The translations under genes and the position numbers were made by a program. This document shows positions 25,220-33,211 of a stretch of 64,000 bases of DNA, piece by piece. Source of the DNA: M3007 sp044350425. Lineage in GTDB: Bacteria > Bacteroidota > Bacteroidia > Chitinophagales > Saprospiraceae. The notes under the pieces are model-generated. The model ran no database searches and had not been told where the DNA came from. It saw nothing but the letters and a program-made list of their open reading frames with translations. Each line of letters starts with the position of its first letter. Position 1 is the first letter of the stretch. The stretch covers positions 4,844-68,843 of the forward strand of contig JBILHS010000014.1 of assembly GCA_044350425.1 (NCBI GenBank), read 5' to 3'.

Positions 25220-25456
25220 GTAGATCAGATTTAAATGAACAGACCCGAAAAGTGAAAGGGGACAATAATGGGTAAGATAAAGATTCAAAACCCTTTGGGT
25301 CTGATGAGCCCTTGAAAATTGGTTAGCGCATCACTTCCACAGCAAAAGAATAAATAGGGGTGGGCCTGACCAATGACATTTGTCAACCTGATATATGATC
25401 TTAAGCCTGGTCAGGATGACAAAGTGCCGGTCATTTCAAAAGCGGCCATAAAAAAA

Positions 25457-25490
25457 GCGAGTCATCGCTGCCAGAAGCAGGATGACTCGC
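25457..25490 (-). terminator. Rho-independent terminator of the rplM-rpsI-rpsB-tsf operon
   Basis: A perfect 10-bp stem GCGAGTCATC / GATGACTCGC with a 14-nt loop is followed, on the minus strand, by a T7 tract (A7 on the plus strand at 25450-25456). It lies 33 bp after the tsf stop. The rest of the 25220-25522 gap shows no other feature. Confidence 0.9.
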
Positions 25491-25522
25491 CTATATGTTT
25501 GTGCAAAGTGTTCGAGTGAAAA

Positions 25523-26353
25523 TTACAGCGAAATGTGCTTGAATGCAGTCACTGTAAGGTCTTTGTCCAAAGAGCGGAGGTATTGGTCCACCGTCTGGTC
25601 GTTGTTCTTCACGAATTTCTGGCTGAGCAGGGTGCTCTCCTGGAAGAACTTATTGAGACGGCCCAGTGCGATCTTCTCGAGCATATCTTCGGCTTTGCCT
25701 TCGTTGCGTGCGAGTTCTTTACCGATCTCGATCTCTTTTTCGATCATTTTTGGATCGACGTCATCGCGGCTTACAGAAACCGGATTCATTGCAGCGATCT
25801 GCATAGCGATGTCGCGACCAGCCTGCTCGAATTGTTCGCCACTCTGGCTAAGTGCTACGGCTACAGAACGTTTGTTGTTCGAGTGGTTGTAGGTCAGGAT
25901 CTGAGCGCCAGTGATAGGCTCGTAGCGGCCGATCTCGATCTTTTCGCCGATCACACCTACCTGCTCTCCTACTTTCTCGCCGATGGTCAGAGCGCCTTCG
26001 TATGGAAGTGCCAGAATAGCTTCGAGGGTAGTTGGAAAGTTTTCCAGTGCAATGTTTGCGAATTTGGTTGCCATCGCGATAAAGCCTTCGTTGCGGGCTG
26101 CGAAGTCTGTTTCGCAGTTCACTGCCAGTACAATGGCACGCGTCTGGTCAGCATTCGTCAAGGCAATTACCACACCTTCTTTGGCCTCGCGATCTTCACG
26201 CTTAGCGGCTTTAGCGATGCCTTTTTTACGAAGCCAGTCTTGAGCAGCTTCGGTATCGCCATTGGATTCTTCCAGGGCTTTTTTACAGTCCATCATACCT
26301 GCGCCAGTCAATTCGCGCAGTTTTGAAATATCGGCAGCAGAAACTTTTGTCAT
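25523..26353 (-). CDS. tsf: Translation elongation factor Ts
   Basis: The 276-residue protein begins with the N-terminal UBA-like domain 'ISKLRELTGAGMMDCKKAL' and has the core signature 'VNCETDFAARNEGF' (the EF-Tu-contacting TDFV-type motif). The following coiled-coil and dimerisation region are of the usual length for Bacteroidota. It is the GDP/GTP exchange factor for EF-Tu. The gene is last in the rplM-rpsI-rpsB-tsf operon and is followed by a strong terminator. Confidence 0.98.
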   Translation of the reverse strand: MTKVSAADISKLRELTGAGMMDCKKALEESNGDTEAAQDWLRKKGIAKAAKREDREAKEGVVIALTNADQTRAIVLAVNCETDFAARNEGFIAMATKFANIALENFPTTLEAILALPYEGALTIGEKVGEQVGVIGEKIEIGRYEPITGAQILTYNHSNNKRSVAVALSQSGEQFEQAGRDIAMQIAAMNPVSVSRDDVDPKMIEKEIEIGKELARNEGKAEDMLEKIALGRLNKFFQESTLLSQKFVKNNDQTVDQYLRSLDKDLTVTAFKHISL

Positions 26354-26375
26354 CTTTTTTAAATGTGGTCAATTA

Positions 26376-26498
26376 ATTAATGTGGACAATGTGGTCAATG
26401 AGTTAATGTGGTCAATTTTTGAATGTGGTCAATGTGAGCAATGTGGGCTACCCCATTGACCACATTGACCACATTCAAAAATTGACCACATTCAACAA
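26376..26498. repeat. Word-based inverted repeat (TGTGGTCAAT) between rpsB and tsf
   Basis: The plus strand reads four TGTGGTCAAT/TGTGGACAAT words in one orientation, then three ATTGACCACATT words in the other. It fills the 146-bp space between the two genes and ends 2 bp from the rpsB stop codon. It can fold into alternative hairpins in the operon transcript. Confidence 0.85.
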
Positions 26499-26499
26499 A

Positions 26500-27222
26500 T
26501 TATTCGGCGCCTTCTTTCTCGTCACCTTTAGCGGCTTTGCGCTCTTCGAGGCCTTCGCGGATAGCGTTAACCAGGTAGTTGGTGATGTAAGAAATAGACT
26601 TTGAAGCGTCATCGTTGCTTGGGATGGCGAAATCAACCTGCGTTGGATCAGAGTTGGTGTCGACCATGCCAAAAGTTTTGACGTTCAGTTTTTTAGCCTC
26701 CGCGAGTGCAAGGTGTTCGTGGTGAATGTCCACGATGAACACCGCTGAAGGAAGACGGTTCAATTGTTCGATACCGCCAAAGTGTTTGGTCATTTTGATG
26801 TGCTCACGACCGAACATGAGGCGTTCTTTTTTGGTGATACTGGTAAGGGTCGTATCAGCCAGAACGCGTTCGATGTGTTGCATTTTCTTCACCGATTTGC
26901 GGATGGTGGCGAAGTTGGTCATCATACCACCCAACCAACGCTCGGTTACGAAAGGCATACCTACGCTTTCGGCAGCTTTCTGCACGATTTCGCGGGCTTG
27001 TTTTTTGGTAGCAACAAACATGATCTTTTTACCACTTTTAGCCATGGCTTTCATAGCCAGTGCTGAACGCTCCAGCATGTCGGCGGTGCGGTTGAGGTCA
27101 ATGATGTGTACACCCTTGTGCTCCATAAAGATATACGGAGTCATCTTGGGATTCCATTTTTTGCGCAAGTGGCCAAAGTGACAACCAGCGTCGAGGAGTT
27201 CCTTATATGTAGGCTTCTGCAT
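26500..27222 (-). CDS. rpsB: 30S ribosomal protein S2
   Basis: The 240-residue protein opens 'MQKPTYKELLDAGCHFGHL' and contains the S2 signatures 'KMTPYIFMEHKGVHIIDL' and 'VDTNSDPTQVDFAIPSNDDA'. The length is normal. S2 is a late-assembling protein of the small subunit. It sits between rpsI and tsf in the conserved order. Confidence 0.98.
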   Translation of the reverse strand: MQKPTYKELLDAGCHFGHLRKKWNPKMTPYIFMEHKGVHIIDLNRTADMLERSALAMKAMAKSGKKIMFVATKKQAREIVQKAAESVGMPFVTERWLGGMMTNFATIRKSVKKMQHIERVLADTTLTSITKKERLMFGREHIKMTKHFGGIEQLNRLPSAVFIVDIHHEHLALAEAKKLNVKTFGMVDTNSDPTQVDFAIPSNDDASKSISYITNYLVNAIREGLEERKAAKGDEKEGAE

Positions 27223-27303
27223 GAGAAGTTATAAGTTAAGAGTGATGAGTTAGGAGTGCATAAAGCACTTGAAACTTCCTCCTTTCCCGGGAGGACTTTG
27301 ACT

Positions 27304-27690
27304 TTAACGCTTAGAGAACTGGAAGTTCTTACGTGCTTTTGGCTTACCGTATTTCTTACGTTCTACGGCACGGCTGTCACGCGTGAGGAATTTACGAACT
27401 TTCAGCGGCGAGCGGAACTCTTCGTTGAGCTTCACCAGGGCGCGGCTTAAGCCCATACGCACGGCTTCAGACTGGCCTTTATAGCCACCACCGCGTACGT
27501 TCACTTTCAGATCATAAGCATTTTCGATGCCTACTACGGTAAAAGGATCCGTCACGTTGTGCTGCACGTGCATTTGTGGGAAGTATTCGCGGTAATCTTT
27601 GCCGTTTACCGTGATTTTGCCTTCTCCTTTCATCAAATAAACGCGGGCAACTGCGGTTTTACGACGGCCCACGGCATTTATCATTTCCAT
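27304..27690 (-). CDS. rpsI: 30S ribosomal protein S9
   Basis: The 128-residue protein starts 'MEMINAVGRRKTAVARVYL' and ends with the basic tail 'KARKNFQFSKR', as is universal for S9; the last residues reach the P-site tRNA. The 'GGGYKGQSEAVRMGLSRAL' stretch is the family core. It follows rplM in the same transcript. Confidence 0.98.
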   Translation of the reverse strand: MEMINAVGRRKTAVARVYLMKGEGKITVNGKDYREYFPQMHVQHNVTDPFTVVGIENAYDLKVNVRGGGYKGQSEAVRMGLSRALVKLNEEFRSPLKVRKFLTRDSRAVERKKYGKPKARKNFQFSKR

Positions 27691-27862
27691 ATCAAAGATG
27701 TGAGAGTGTGGTCAAATTGAAACCCTTTTTCGCCCATCGCTTTCGTTAAAACTCCGGCAGATGTAAAGGCTATGTCGGGTAAAAAAGTAGTCCAGGTAAT
27801 CCGTGCATTCAACCGGAGTTAGATGTTTTGAAAACATCATTCTGGTTGCCCAAACAGATCAA

Positions 27863-28321
27863 TTAGTCATTGGACGTTTTAAGAACAAGTACTTCAGGCT
27901 TTTGCGCAGCATGTGGGTGATTGGAACCCTTGTATACAAACATTTTCTTGTACATAGCGCGTCCAAGCTTGGTTTTAGGCAACATACCTTTTACCCCGAT
28001 CTCAACGATACGCTCCGGAAATTTTGTGCGCATTACGTCTGCGACCACTACTTTCAAACCACCCGGGTGGTGTGAGTGGTGCTTGTATTCTTTCAGGGCC
28101 CATTTTTTGCCGGTGAAGCGAATCTTTTCGGCGTTGATCACGATGACATAATCACCTGTGTCGGCATGTGGGGTGTACGACGGTTTGTTCTTCCCGCGCA
28201 AGATTGAAGCGATCTCAGCACACATACGACCCGTGATCTGGTTCTCAGCGTCGATGATGTACCACTTGTGCTCCGCTTTTTCTTTACTGACGGAGACCGT
28301 CCGATAGCTCAGTGTATCCAT
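27863..28321 (-). CDS. rplM: 50S ribosomal protein L13
   Basis: The 152-residue protein has the L13 signatures 'WYIIDAENQITGRMCAEIA', 'KPSYTPHADTGDYVIVINA' and 'GMLPKTKLGRAMYKKMFVY'. It is the first gene of the rplM-rpsI-rpsB-tsf operon. A good promoter lies 75-105 bp upstream. Confidence 0.98.
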   Translation of the reverse strand: MDTLSYRTVSVSKEKAEHKWYIIDAENQITGRMCAEIASILRGKNKPSYTPHADTGDYVIVINAEKIRFTGKKWALKEYKHHSHHPGGLKVVVADVMRTKFPERIVEIGVKGMLPKTKLGRAMYKKMFVYKGSNHPHAAQKPEVLVLKTSND

Positions 28322-28396
28322 TTTTATTGAAAAATTTGTAACGTTTGAAAGGGCCGAAAAATCTTTTTAATAAAGACCCTTTCCTCAAAGAGGCTG

Positions 28397-28427
28397 CAAA
28401 TGTAAAACGACCGGCCACACTGTGCAA
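28397..28427 (-). promoter_or_regulatory. Promoter of the rplM operon
   Basis: On the minus strand TTG, a 20-nt spacer and TACATTTG match the Bacteroidota sigma-A consensus TTTG-N19-TAnnTTTG. The remaining 28428-28771 gap is the AT-rich leader of the divergent adaptor gene; a TATTTTTG box at 28605-28612 may be its -7 element, but I see no matching upstream box. Confidence 0.6.
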
Positions 28428-28771
28428 GGGTAGACGAAAAGTTTTTTAGATGATTTGATCCAACTTGTTGATAATCAGTTTAATTATCGCCCAATTATTT
28501 TTTGTTGGTAAAATACCTGAGCGGGTTTTTCAATGAATATCAACGTTTTGTGGAGGTCTGCTTTAAGTTTGCAACTTTGAACGGGCTGGTTCCGGAGTGA
28601 ATACTATTTTTGCACCCTGACTGTTTTAAGGTTTTTCGATCAGGTGCTTTTGTTGCCTTGTTTTTTAAACCCTTTCCCCACAGGAGAGTTTAGTGAACAG
28701 CCGCCCAATAGAACGTGAGCACCATACCCTGTTACTTTCATCTGATTCCAAAAAGCCAAAACTATCTATCC

Positions 28772-29818
28772 ATGAAGCCATTATTTGCACTAATAGGTGC
28801 CACACTTTTCCTCTTTTCCTGTGGAAAATCTGATAAAAACGCAGGCGCTCCCGGTGTTACGCAGGGGAAACCTACACTCAGCGTATCTTCTGTGGAAGGT
28901 TTTGTAGCTAAACCCAGCGTGCTCACCGAGCGCGTGACGGCCAGCGGCAATCTGGTGCCTGCCGAAGAGACCGAATTGCACCCGGAAGCATCCGGCCGGG
29001 TGATCCGCCTGAACCTACCCGAAGGCCGTCCCGTGCGCAAGGGTGATCTATTGTTGAAGATTTTTGACGAAGACCTTAAAACCCAGCTCCGAAAACTTGA
29101 AACGCAACTCAAACAGGCAGAGATTACCGAACAACGCCTGACCGAGTTGCTGAAGGTCAAAGGGGTAAGTCAACAGGAATATGACCTGGCAGTACTACAA
29201 GCCCAAACTTTCCGGGCGGACATCGAATTGCTGCGTATCAACATCAGCAAAACCGAACTCCGGGCTCCCTATGATGGCATTCTTGGCCTGCGACGCATCA
29301 GCCCGGGCGCCTACGTCTCACCGGCCACAGCCATCACTACCCTTCGCTCGGCTTCTGCACTCAAACTTGACTTTGCAGTACCCGAAAAATACAGCCAGCA
29401 ACTCCGGACCGGTCAATCGCTGGACTTTACCGTAGAAGGAAGCAAATCGCCCCATAAAGCCACCGTTCAAGCCACTGAACAGCGTATTACGGAAGGCTCC
29501 CGCGATCTGCAGGTTCGTGCGGTGGTGGGCGACAGTCGGGGATTATTGCCCGGGGCTTTTGCCGAGGTAAGTCTGGCCATAGGAAGTAATTCTAAAGCCC
29601 TGCTCATTCCAAACCAGGCCATCATCCCGCAGGCCCGCGACAAAAAAGTGATCCTTTGCAAGAATGGAAAGGCTACGTTTGTGGTGGTAAAAACAGGCGT
29701 AAGGCAGGCCGGAATGATCGAGATCACAGAAGGCATTGCTCCCGGCGACACGGTTTGTACCACCGGGATGTTGTTCCTTCGCCCGGATGCAGCAGTAACA
29801 TTTTCAAAGATAGATTGA
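28772..29818 (+). CDS. RND-type efflux periplasmic adaptor (membrane fusion) lipoprotein
   Basis: I use the ATG at 28772 because it starts a lipoprotein signal with lipobox 'FLFSC'. The mature protein has the HlyD/AcrA order: a barrel-sandwich half ('ELHPEASGRVIRLNLPEGRPVRKGDLL'; landmark near residues 75-101), an alpha-helical hairpin (~105-165), the second half-motif 'ELRAPYDGILGLRRISPGAYV' and beta-barrel domains. Adaptors bridge an inner-membrane pump and an outer-membrane channel. No RND permease or TolC-like gene follows, which is unusual; the partner must be elsewhere. Confidence 0.88.
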   Translation: MKPLFALIGATLFLFSCGKSDKNAGAPGVTQGKPTLSVSSVEGFVAKPSVLTERVTASGNLVPAEETELHPEASGRVIRLNLPEGRPVRKGDLLLKIFDEDLKTQLRKLETQLKQAEITEQRLTELLKVKGVSQQEYDLAVLQAQTFRADIELLRINISKTELRAPYDGILGLRRISPGAYVSPATAITTLRSASALKLDFAVPEKYSQQLRTGQSLDFTVEGSKSPHKATVQATEQRITEGSRDLQVRAVVGDSRGLLPGAFAEVSLAIGSNSKALLIPNQAIIPQARDKKVILCKNGKATFVVVKTGVRQAGMIEITEGIAPGDTVCTTGMLFLRPDAAVTFSKID

Positions 29819-30080
29819 GTTTTGAGTGGCAAGTTTTGAGTGGCAAGTTTTGAGTGGCAAGTTTAAAGTTGCAAGTTTAAAGTGGCACGTGGCACGTTTA
29901 AAATTTTGAGTCCTGGAGTGGATTATTGCTTTCTTCCAGCTTGAATTTTGCCCGTTTTTAACCTAAACCTTTTTACCTGCCCTCGCTCAACTTGCAACTT
30001 ATTACCTGCCCCCTCCAACTTGAAACTTTTTACTTGAAACTTGAAACCTGCCCCCTTTCAACTTGCAATTTGAAACTTTT
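29817..30080. repeat. Tandem GTGGCAAGTTTTGA words followed by their complements
   Basis: Immediately after the adaptor stop codon GAGTGGCAAGTTTT occurs three times, with diverged copies AAAGTTGCAAG and AAAGTGGCACG. About 80 bp further on the complementary words CAACTTGCAACTT and CAACTTGAAACTT are repeated up to the next gene. It fills the 270-bp intergenic space. Confidence 0.75.
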
Positions 30081-30088
30081 TACTAACT

Positions 30089-30568
30089 ATGATTCAATCG
30101 TATTTCCAGGCCGAAAAACAGGGCGGATTTGTCGCCATGGTGATCGGAATCGTGGCTTGTTCTGTGGGTGGAGGCGTTTTGCTGAAAGCAGGCTCCCCCT
30201 TTTACACTGGCCTGTCCATCCCGATGGTCGTGATTGGTATTGTTCAAGTGATGGTGGGCGCCGCAGTGGCACGACGCAGTGATCTTCAGGCAGATGACCT
30301 GGACAAACTACTGTCGGAGTCGCCTGCTGAGTTCCAGGCACTGGAAGGCCCTCGAATGACAGCCGTGTTGCGCAACTTTGTCCGAATCACATGGCTGGAA
30401 GTGCTTTTCATCGGGCTGGGCCTGCTCATGATCCTGCTGAATCAGGAACTTAACTTTACCGAAGGATTGGGTGCGGGAATGTTGGCTCAGGGATTACTTA
30501 TGCTTTTGTTTGATTTTTTTGCTGAAAAGCGCGGGAAGGAATACGCTGCATTTGTAAAAAACCAATAA
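30089..30568 (+). CDS. Hypothetical integral membrane protein, 159 aa
   Basis: The protein has four predicted hydrophobic segments (roughly residues 15-32, 40-60, 105-122 and 125-145), with a charged cytoplasmic or periplasmic loop between the second and third ('SDLQADDLDKLLSESPAEF'). I do not recognise a named family. It ends 9 bp before the DUF58 gene, so the two are probably cotranscribed. Confidence 0.7.
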   Translation: MIQSYFQAEKQGGFVAMVIGIVACSVGGGVLLKAGSPFYTGLSIPMVVIGIVQVMVGAAVARRSDLQADDLDKLLSESPAEFQALEGPRMTAVLRNFVRITWLEVLFIGLGLLMILLNQELNFTEGLGAGMLAQGLLMLLFDFFAEKRGKEYAAFVKNQ

Positions 30569-30577
30569 GATCCCTTC

Positions 30578-31891
30578 ATGTATCTGAGCAACCGTTTCTT
30601 CTGGCTTTTTGGCGCATCCGCCGCGCTCTTTGCCATGGCTTATCCATTCGGATGGCTATTCCCGATTGCGCAAACGGTTTTTGTGGTTTTTTTGGGGCTG
30701 GTGCTGACCGATTGGATGTTGCTCTTTTTGCGCAAACCCAAGGTGCTCTGTAAAAGAGAACTTAATCCCGTCTTTTCTCTCTCCGACCCAAACCCTATAA
30801 AGATTTTTGTAGAAAACCAGGGAAGTATTCCCCTGAATCTCAATATCGTAGACGAGCTTCCCATACAGTTCCAAAAACGTGATCTGGAGATCCAGGTTTC
30901 CTTGCCAGCAGGTCAGGCCTATCTTACTGAAAACACGCTCCTGCCCTACACACGCGGCGTTTATTCCTTTGGCAACCTGAATGTTTTTGTCTCCACCCGC
31001 CTGGGACTGGTAGAACGCCGGATCATTTTTGAGCAGCCTCAGGACGTTGATGTTTACCCCAGCATCATACAGATGAAGCGTTATGAACTGCGGGCCATGC
31101 GACACATCGCGCACGATACGGGCATCAAAAAAATGCGGCGCATCGGGCACTCCTATGAGTTTGAGCAGATCAAAAACTACGTTCAGGGCGATGATTTCCG
31201 CAGCGTCAACTGGAAGGCCAGCAGCCGTCAGGGCACTTTAATGGTCAATCAATACGAAGATGAACGCAGCCAGCAGGTCTATTGCATTGTTGATAAAAGC
31301 CGCGCCATGCGGATGCCATTTGAGGGACTGAGTCTGATGGATTATGCCATCAATACGGCACTGGCCATCAGCAATATCATTCTGAAGAAACAAGACAAGG
31401 CCGGTTTGCTCACCTTTTCAGATGTAATGGGTGCTACGATCAAAGCTGAACGCGATTCAGGCCAGCTCAACCGGATCCTCGAAAGCCTTTACCGTGAAAA
31501 AGAACGCCCCGTTGAATCCAACTACGAACTGCTTTATGAGGCAGTCCGGCGACTCATTGGTGCAAGATCGCTCCTGATCCTATTCAGTAATTTTGAGAGC
31601 AGTTATGCCTTGGAACGCGCCTTACCGGCCCTGAGAAGATTGAGTAAAGCGCACTTGCTGGTGGTGGTTTTTTTTGAAAACACAGAGATCCGAAAACTCG
31701 CCACAGAACCGGTGCATACCACTGCTGATGTATACCGTCAGACCGTGGCGCGGCAGTTTTTGCAAGATAAAAAGGAAATGGTGACCAGACTGCGTCAATA
31801 TGGTATTCAGGCGGTACTCACCAAGCCACAGGATCTGACCTTGAATACGATCAATAAATATCTGGAATTGAAATCCAGGGGCTTGATTTGA
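30578..31891 (+). CDS. DUF58 (VWA-like) protein
   Basis: The 437-residue protein has two N-terminal membrane segments and a beta-rich domain. The DUF58 core follows: 'RSVNWKASSRQGTLMVNQY' near residue 208 and then a VWA-like fold ('QQVYCIVDKSRAM', 'SLLILFSNFE'). DUF58 proteins usually sit next to MoxR-type AAA ATPases and VWA/BatA proteins and act in envelope stress or enzyme maturation. No moxR gene is present in this window, so it is an isolated member. Confidence 0.88.
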   Translation: MYLSNRFFWLFGASAALFAMAYPFGWLFPIAQTVFVVFLGLVLTDWMLLFLRKPKVLCKRELNPVFSLSDPNPIKIFVENQGSIPLNLNIVDELPIQFQKRDLEIQVSLPAGQAYLTENTLLPYTRGVYSFGNLNVFVSTRLGLVERRIIFEQPQDVDVYPSIIQMKRYELRAMRHIAHDTGIKKMRRIGHSYEFEQIKNYVQGDDFRSVNWKASSRQGTLMVNQYEDERSQQVYCIVDKSRAMRMPFEGLSLMDYAINTALAISNIILKKQDKAGLLTFSDVMGATIKAERDSGQLNRILESLYREKERPVESNYELLYEAVRRLIGARSLLILFSNFESSYALERALPALRRLSKAHLLVVVFFENTEIRKLATEPVHTTADVYRQTVARQFLQDKKEMVTRLRQYGIQAVLTKPQDLTLNTINKYLELKSRGLI

Positions 31892-31994
31892 ACCTTACTC
31901 CTATGATACGTGGAACACGGATGCTTTTCATTCATATTGGAATCAAGGATTTGCACCACTCAAATCATTGAAATCACTCTAATCACAGTAAAAA

Positions 31995-33137
31995 ATGGAC
32001 ATTAAAAAAATACCCTCCCCCTGTTTTGTACTCGAAGAATCCCGCTTGCGCAAAAACCTGGAGATCATAAATCATGTACAAAAAGAGGCGGATGTGCAGA
32101 TCATAGTTGCCTTCAAGGGCTTTGCCATGTGGAGTGCATTCCCGGTGGTACGTGAATATGTGGGCGGCGCCACCGCCTCGTCGCTGCACGAGGCCAGGCT
32201 TTGCTTCGAGGAAATGAAAACCGAGTCACATACCTATGCGGTGGCTTATATCCCCAGAGAATTTGGCAAGATCCTGCAATACTCCAGCCACATCACCTTC
32301 AATTCTATCGCACAGTGGCGGAAATACCAGAAGCGGGTGTTGAACGCCCCGAAAAAGGTCAGCCCCGGCATTCGGGTCAATCCGGGCTGGTCGCCAGTGG
32401 GCACCGCCCTGTACAACCCCGCCTCCCCGGGTTCCCGGCTAGGCGAACCGATCGAAAACTTCAAAGGAAAATTGCCAGAAGGCATTGAGGGTTTGCACTT
32501 CCATGTACTGTGTGAAAGCAGCAGCCAGGACCTGGAAAAAGTATTGGAACACTTCGAAAAACAATTCGGAGCCTTCCTGCCGCAAGTGAAGTGGGTCAAT
32601 TTCGGGGGAGGGCACCTGATGACCCGCGAAGGTTATGATGTGCCTTATCTGATCTCTGTATTGAAGGCGTTTAAAAAAAGGTGGCCACATCTTCAGGTGA
32701 TCCTGGAGCCGGGCAGTGCTTTTGCATGGGATGCCGGAGTACTGGTCGCTACGGTACTGGATATTGTAAAAAACGGGGGCTTACGTACCGCTATTCTGGA
32801 TGTTTCTTTCACGGCCCACATGCCGGATACTTTGGAAATGCCGTACCGGCCACGCATCCGGGATGCCAGAGAAAATGTTGAAAAAGGCGATAAGCACGTG
32901 TACCGTCTGGGGGGCGTCAGTTGCCTGAGCGGCGATTTTATGGAAGCTTATGCCTTTGAGAAGCCCCTTAAAGTCGGTCAAAAAATCGTGTTTGAAGACA
33001 TGATTCACTATACGATGGTAAAAACCTCTACCTTTAATGGCGTGACCCATCCGAGCATTGCCATTTGGCGCCCCGATGGTAATTTGGATATTTCACGACG
33101 ATTTGGGTATCGGGACTATCGCAACCGACTTTCCTGA
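31995..33137 (+). CDS. nspC: Carboxynorspermidine / carboxyspermidine decarboxylase
   Basis: The 380-residue PLP enzyme has the alanine-racemase-fold barrel. The PLP lysine lies in 'IIVAFKGFAMW' (~residue 41), 'GIRVNPGWSPVGTALYNP' is the characteristic NspC loop, 'LHFHVLCES' follows, and the C-terminal 'GVSCLSGDFM' supplies the active-site Cys region. Known reaction: decarboxylation of carboxy(nor)spermidine in the alternative spermidine pathway used by many Bacteroidota. The partner dehydrogenase is not adjacent. Confidence 0.93.
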   Translation: MDIKKIPSPCFVLEESRLRKNLEIINHVQKEADVQIIVAFKGFAMWSAFPVVREYVGGATASSLHEARLCFEEMKTESHTYAVAYIPREFGKILQYSSHITFNSIAQWRKYQKRVLNAPKKVSPGIRVNPGWSPVGTALYNPASPGSRLGEPIENFKGKLPEGIEGLHFHVLCESSSQDLEKVLEHFEKQFGAFLPQVKWVNFGGGHLMTREGYDVPYLISVLKAFKKRWPHLQVILEPGSAFAWDAGVLVATVLDIVKNGGLRTAILDVSFTAHMPDTLEMPYRPRIRDARENVEKGDKHVYRLGGVSCLSGDFMEAYAFEKPLKVGQKIVFEDMIHYTMVKTSTFNGVTHPSIAIWRPDGNLDISRRFGYRDYRNRLS

Positions 33138-33211
33138 GTATTTTTGTTCCTTGGAAGAATCTTCCAAACGATTGGATCATTCGACATTTTTACGCTTTTC
33201 CCTTACTGAAT

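Noticed and set aside
25535..26326. Long plus-strand open frame (263 codons) opposite tsf
   Set aside because: It is a mirror of the tsf coding strand; the sense product is an unmistakable elongation factor Ts, and the antisense peptide shows no domain.
26376..26498. Repeated words suggested a CRISPR array
   Set aside because: Units are ~10-13 bp without unique spacers and invert halfway; no cas genes are present.
29817..30080. Second candidate CRISPR-like array
   Set aside because: Repeat units are contiguous and short, with complementary copies; no spacers.
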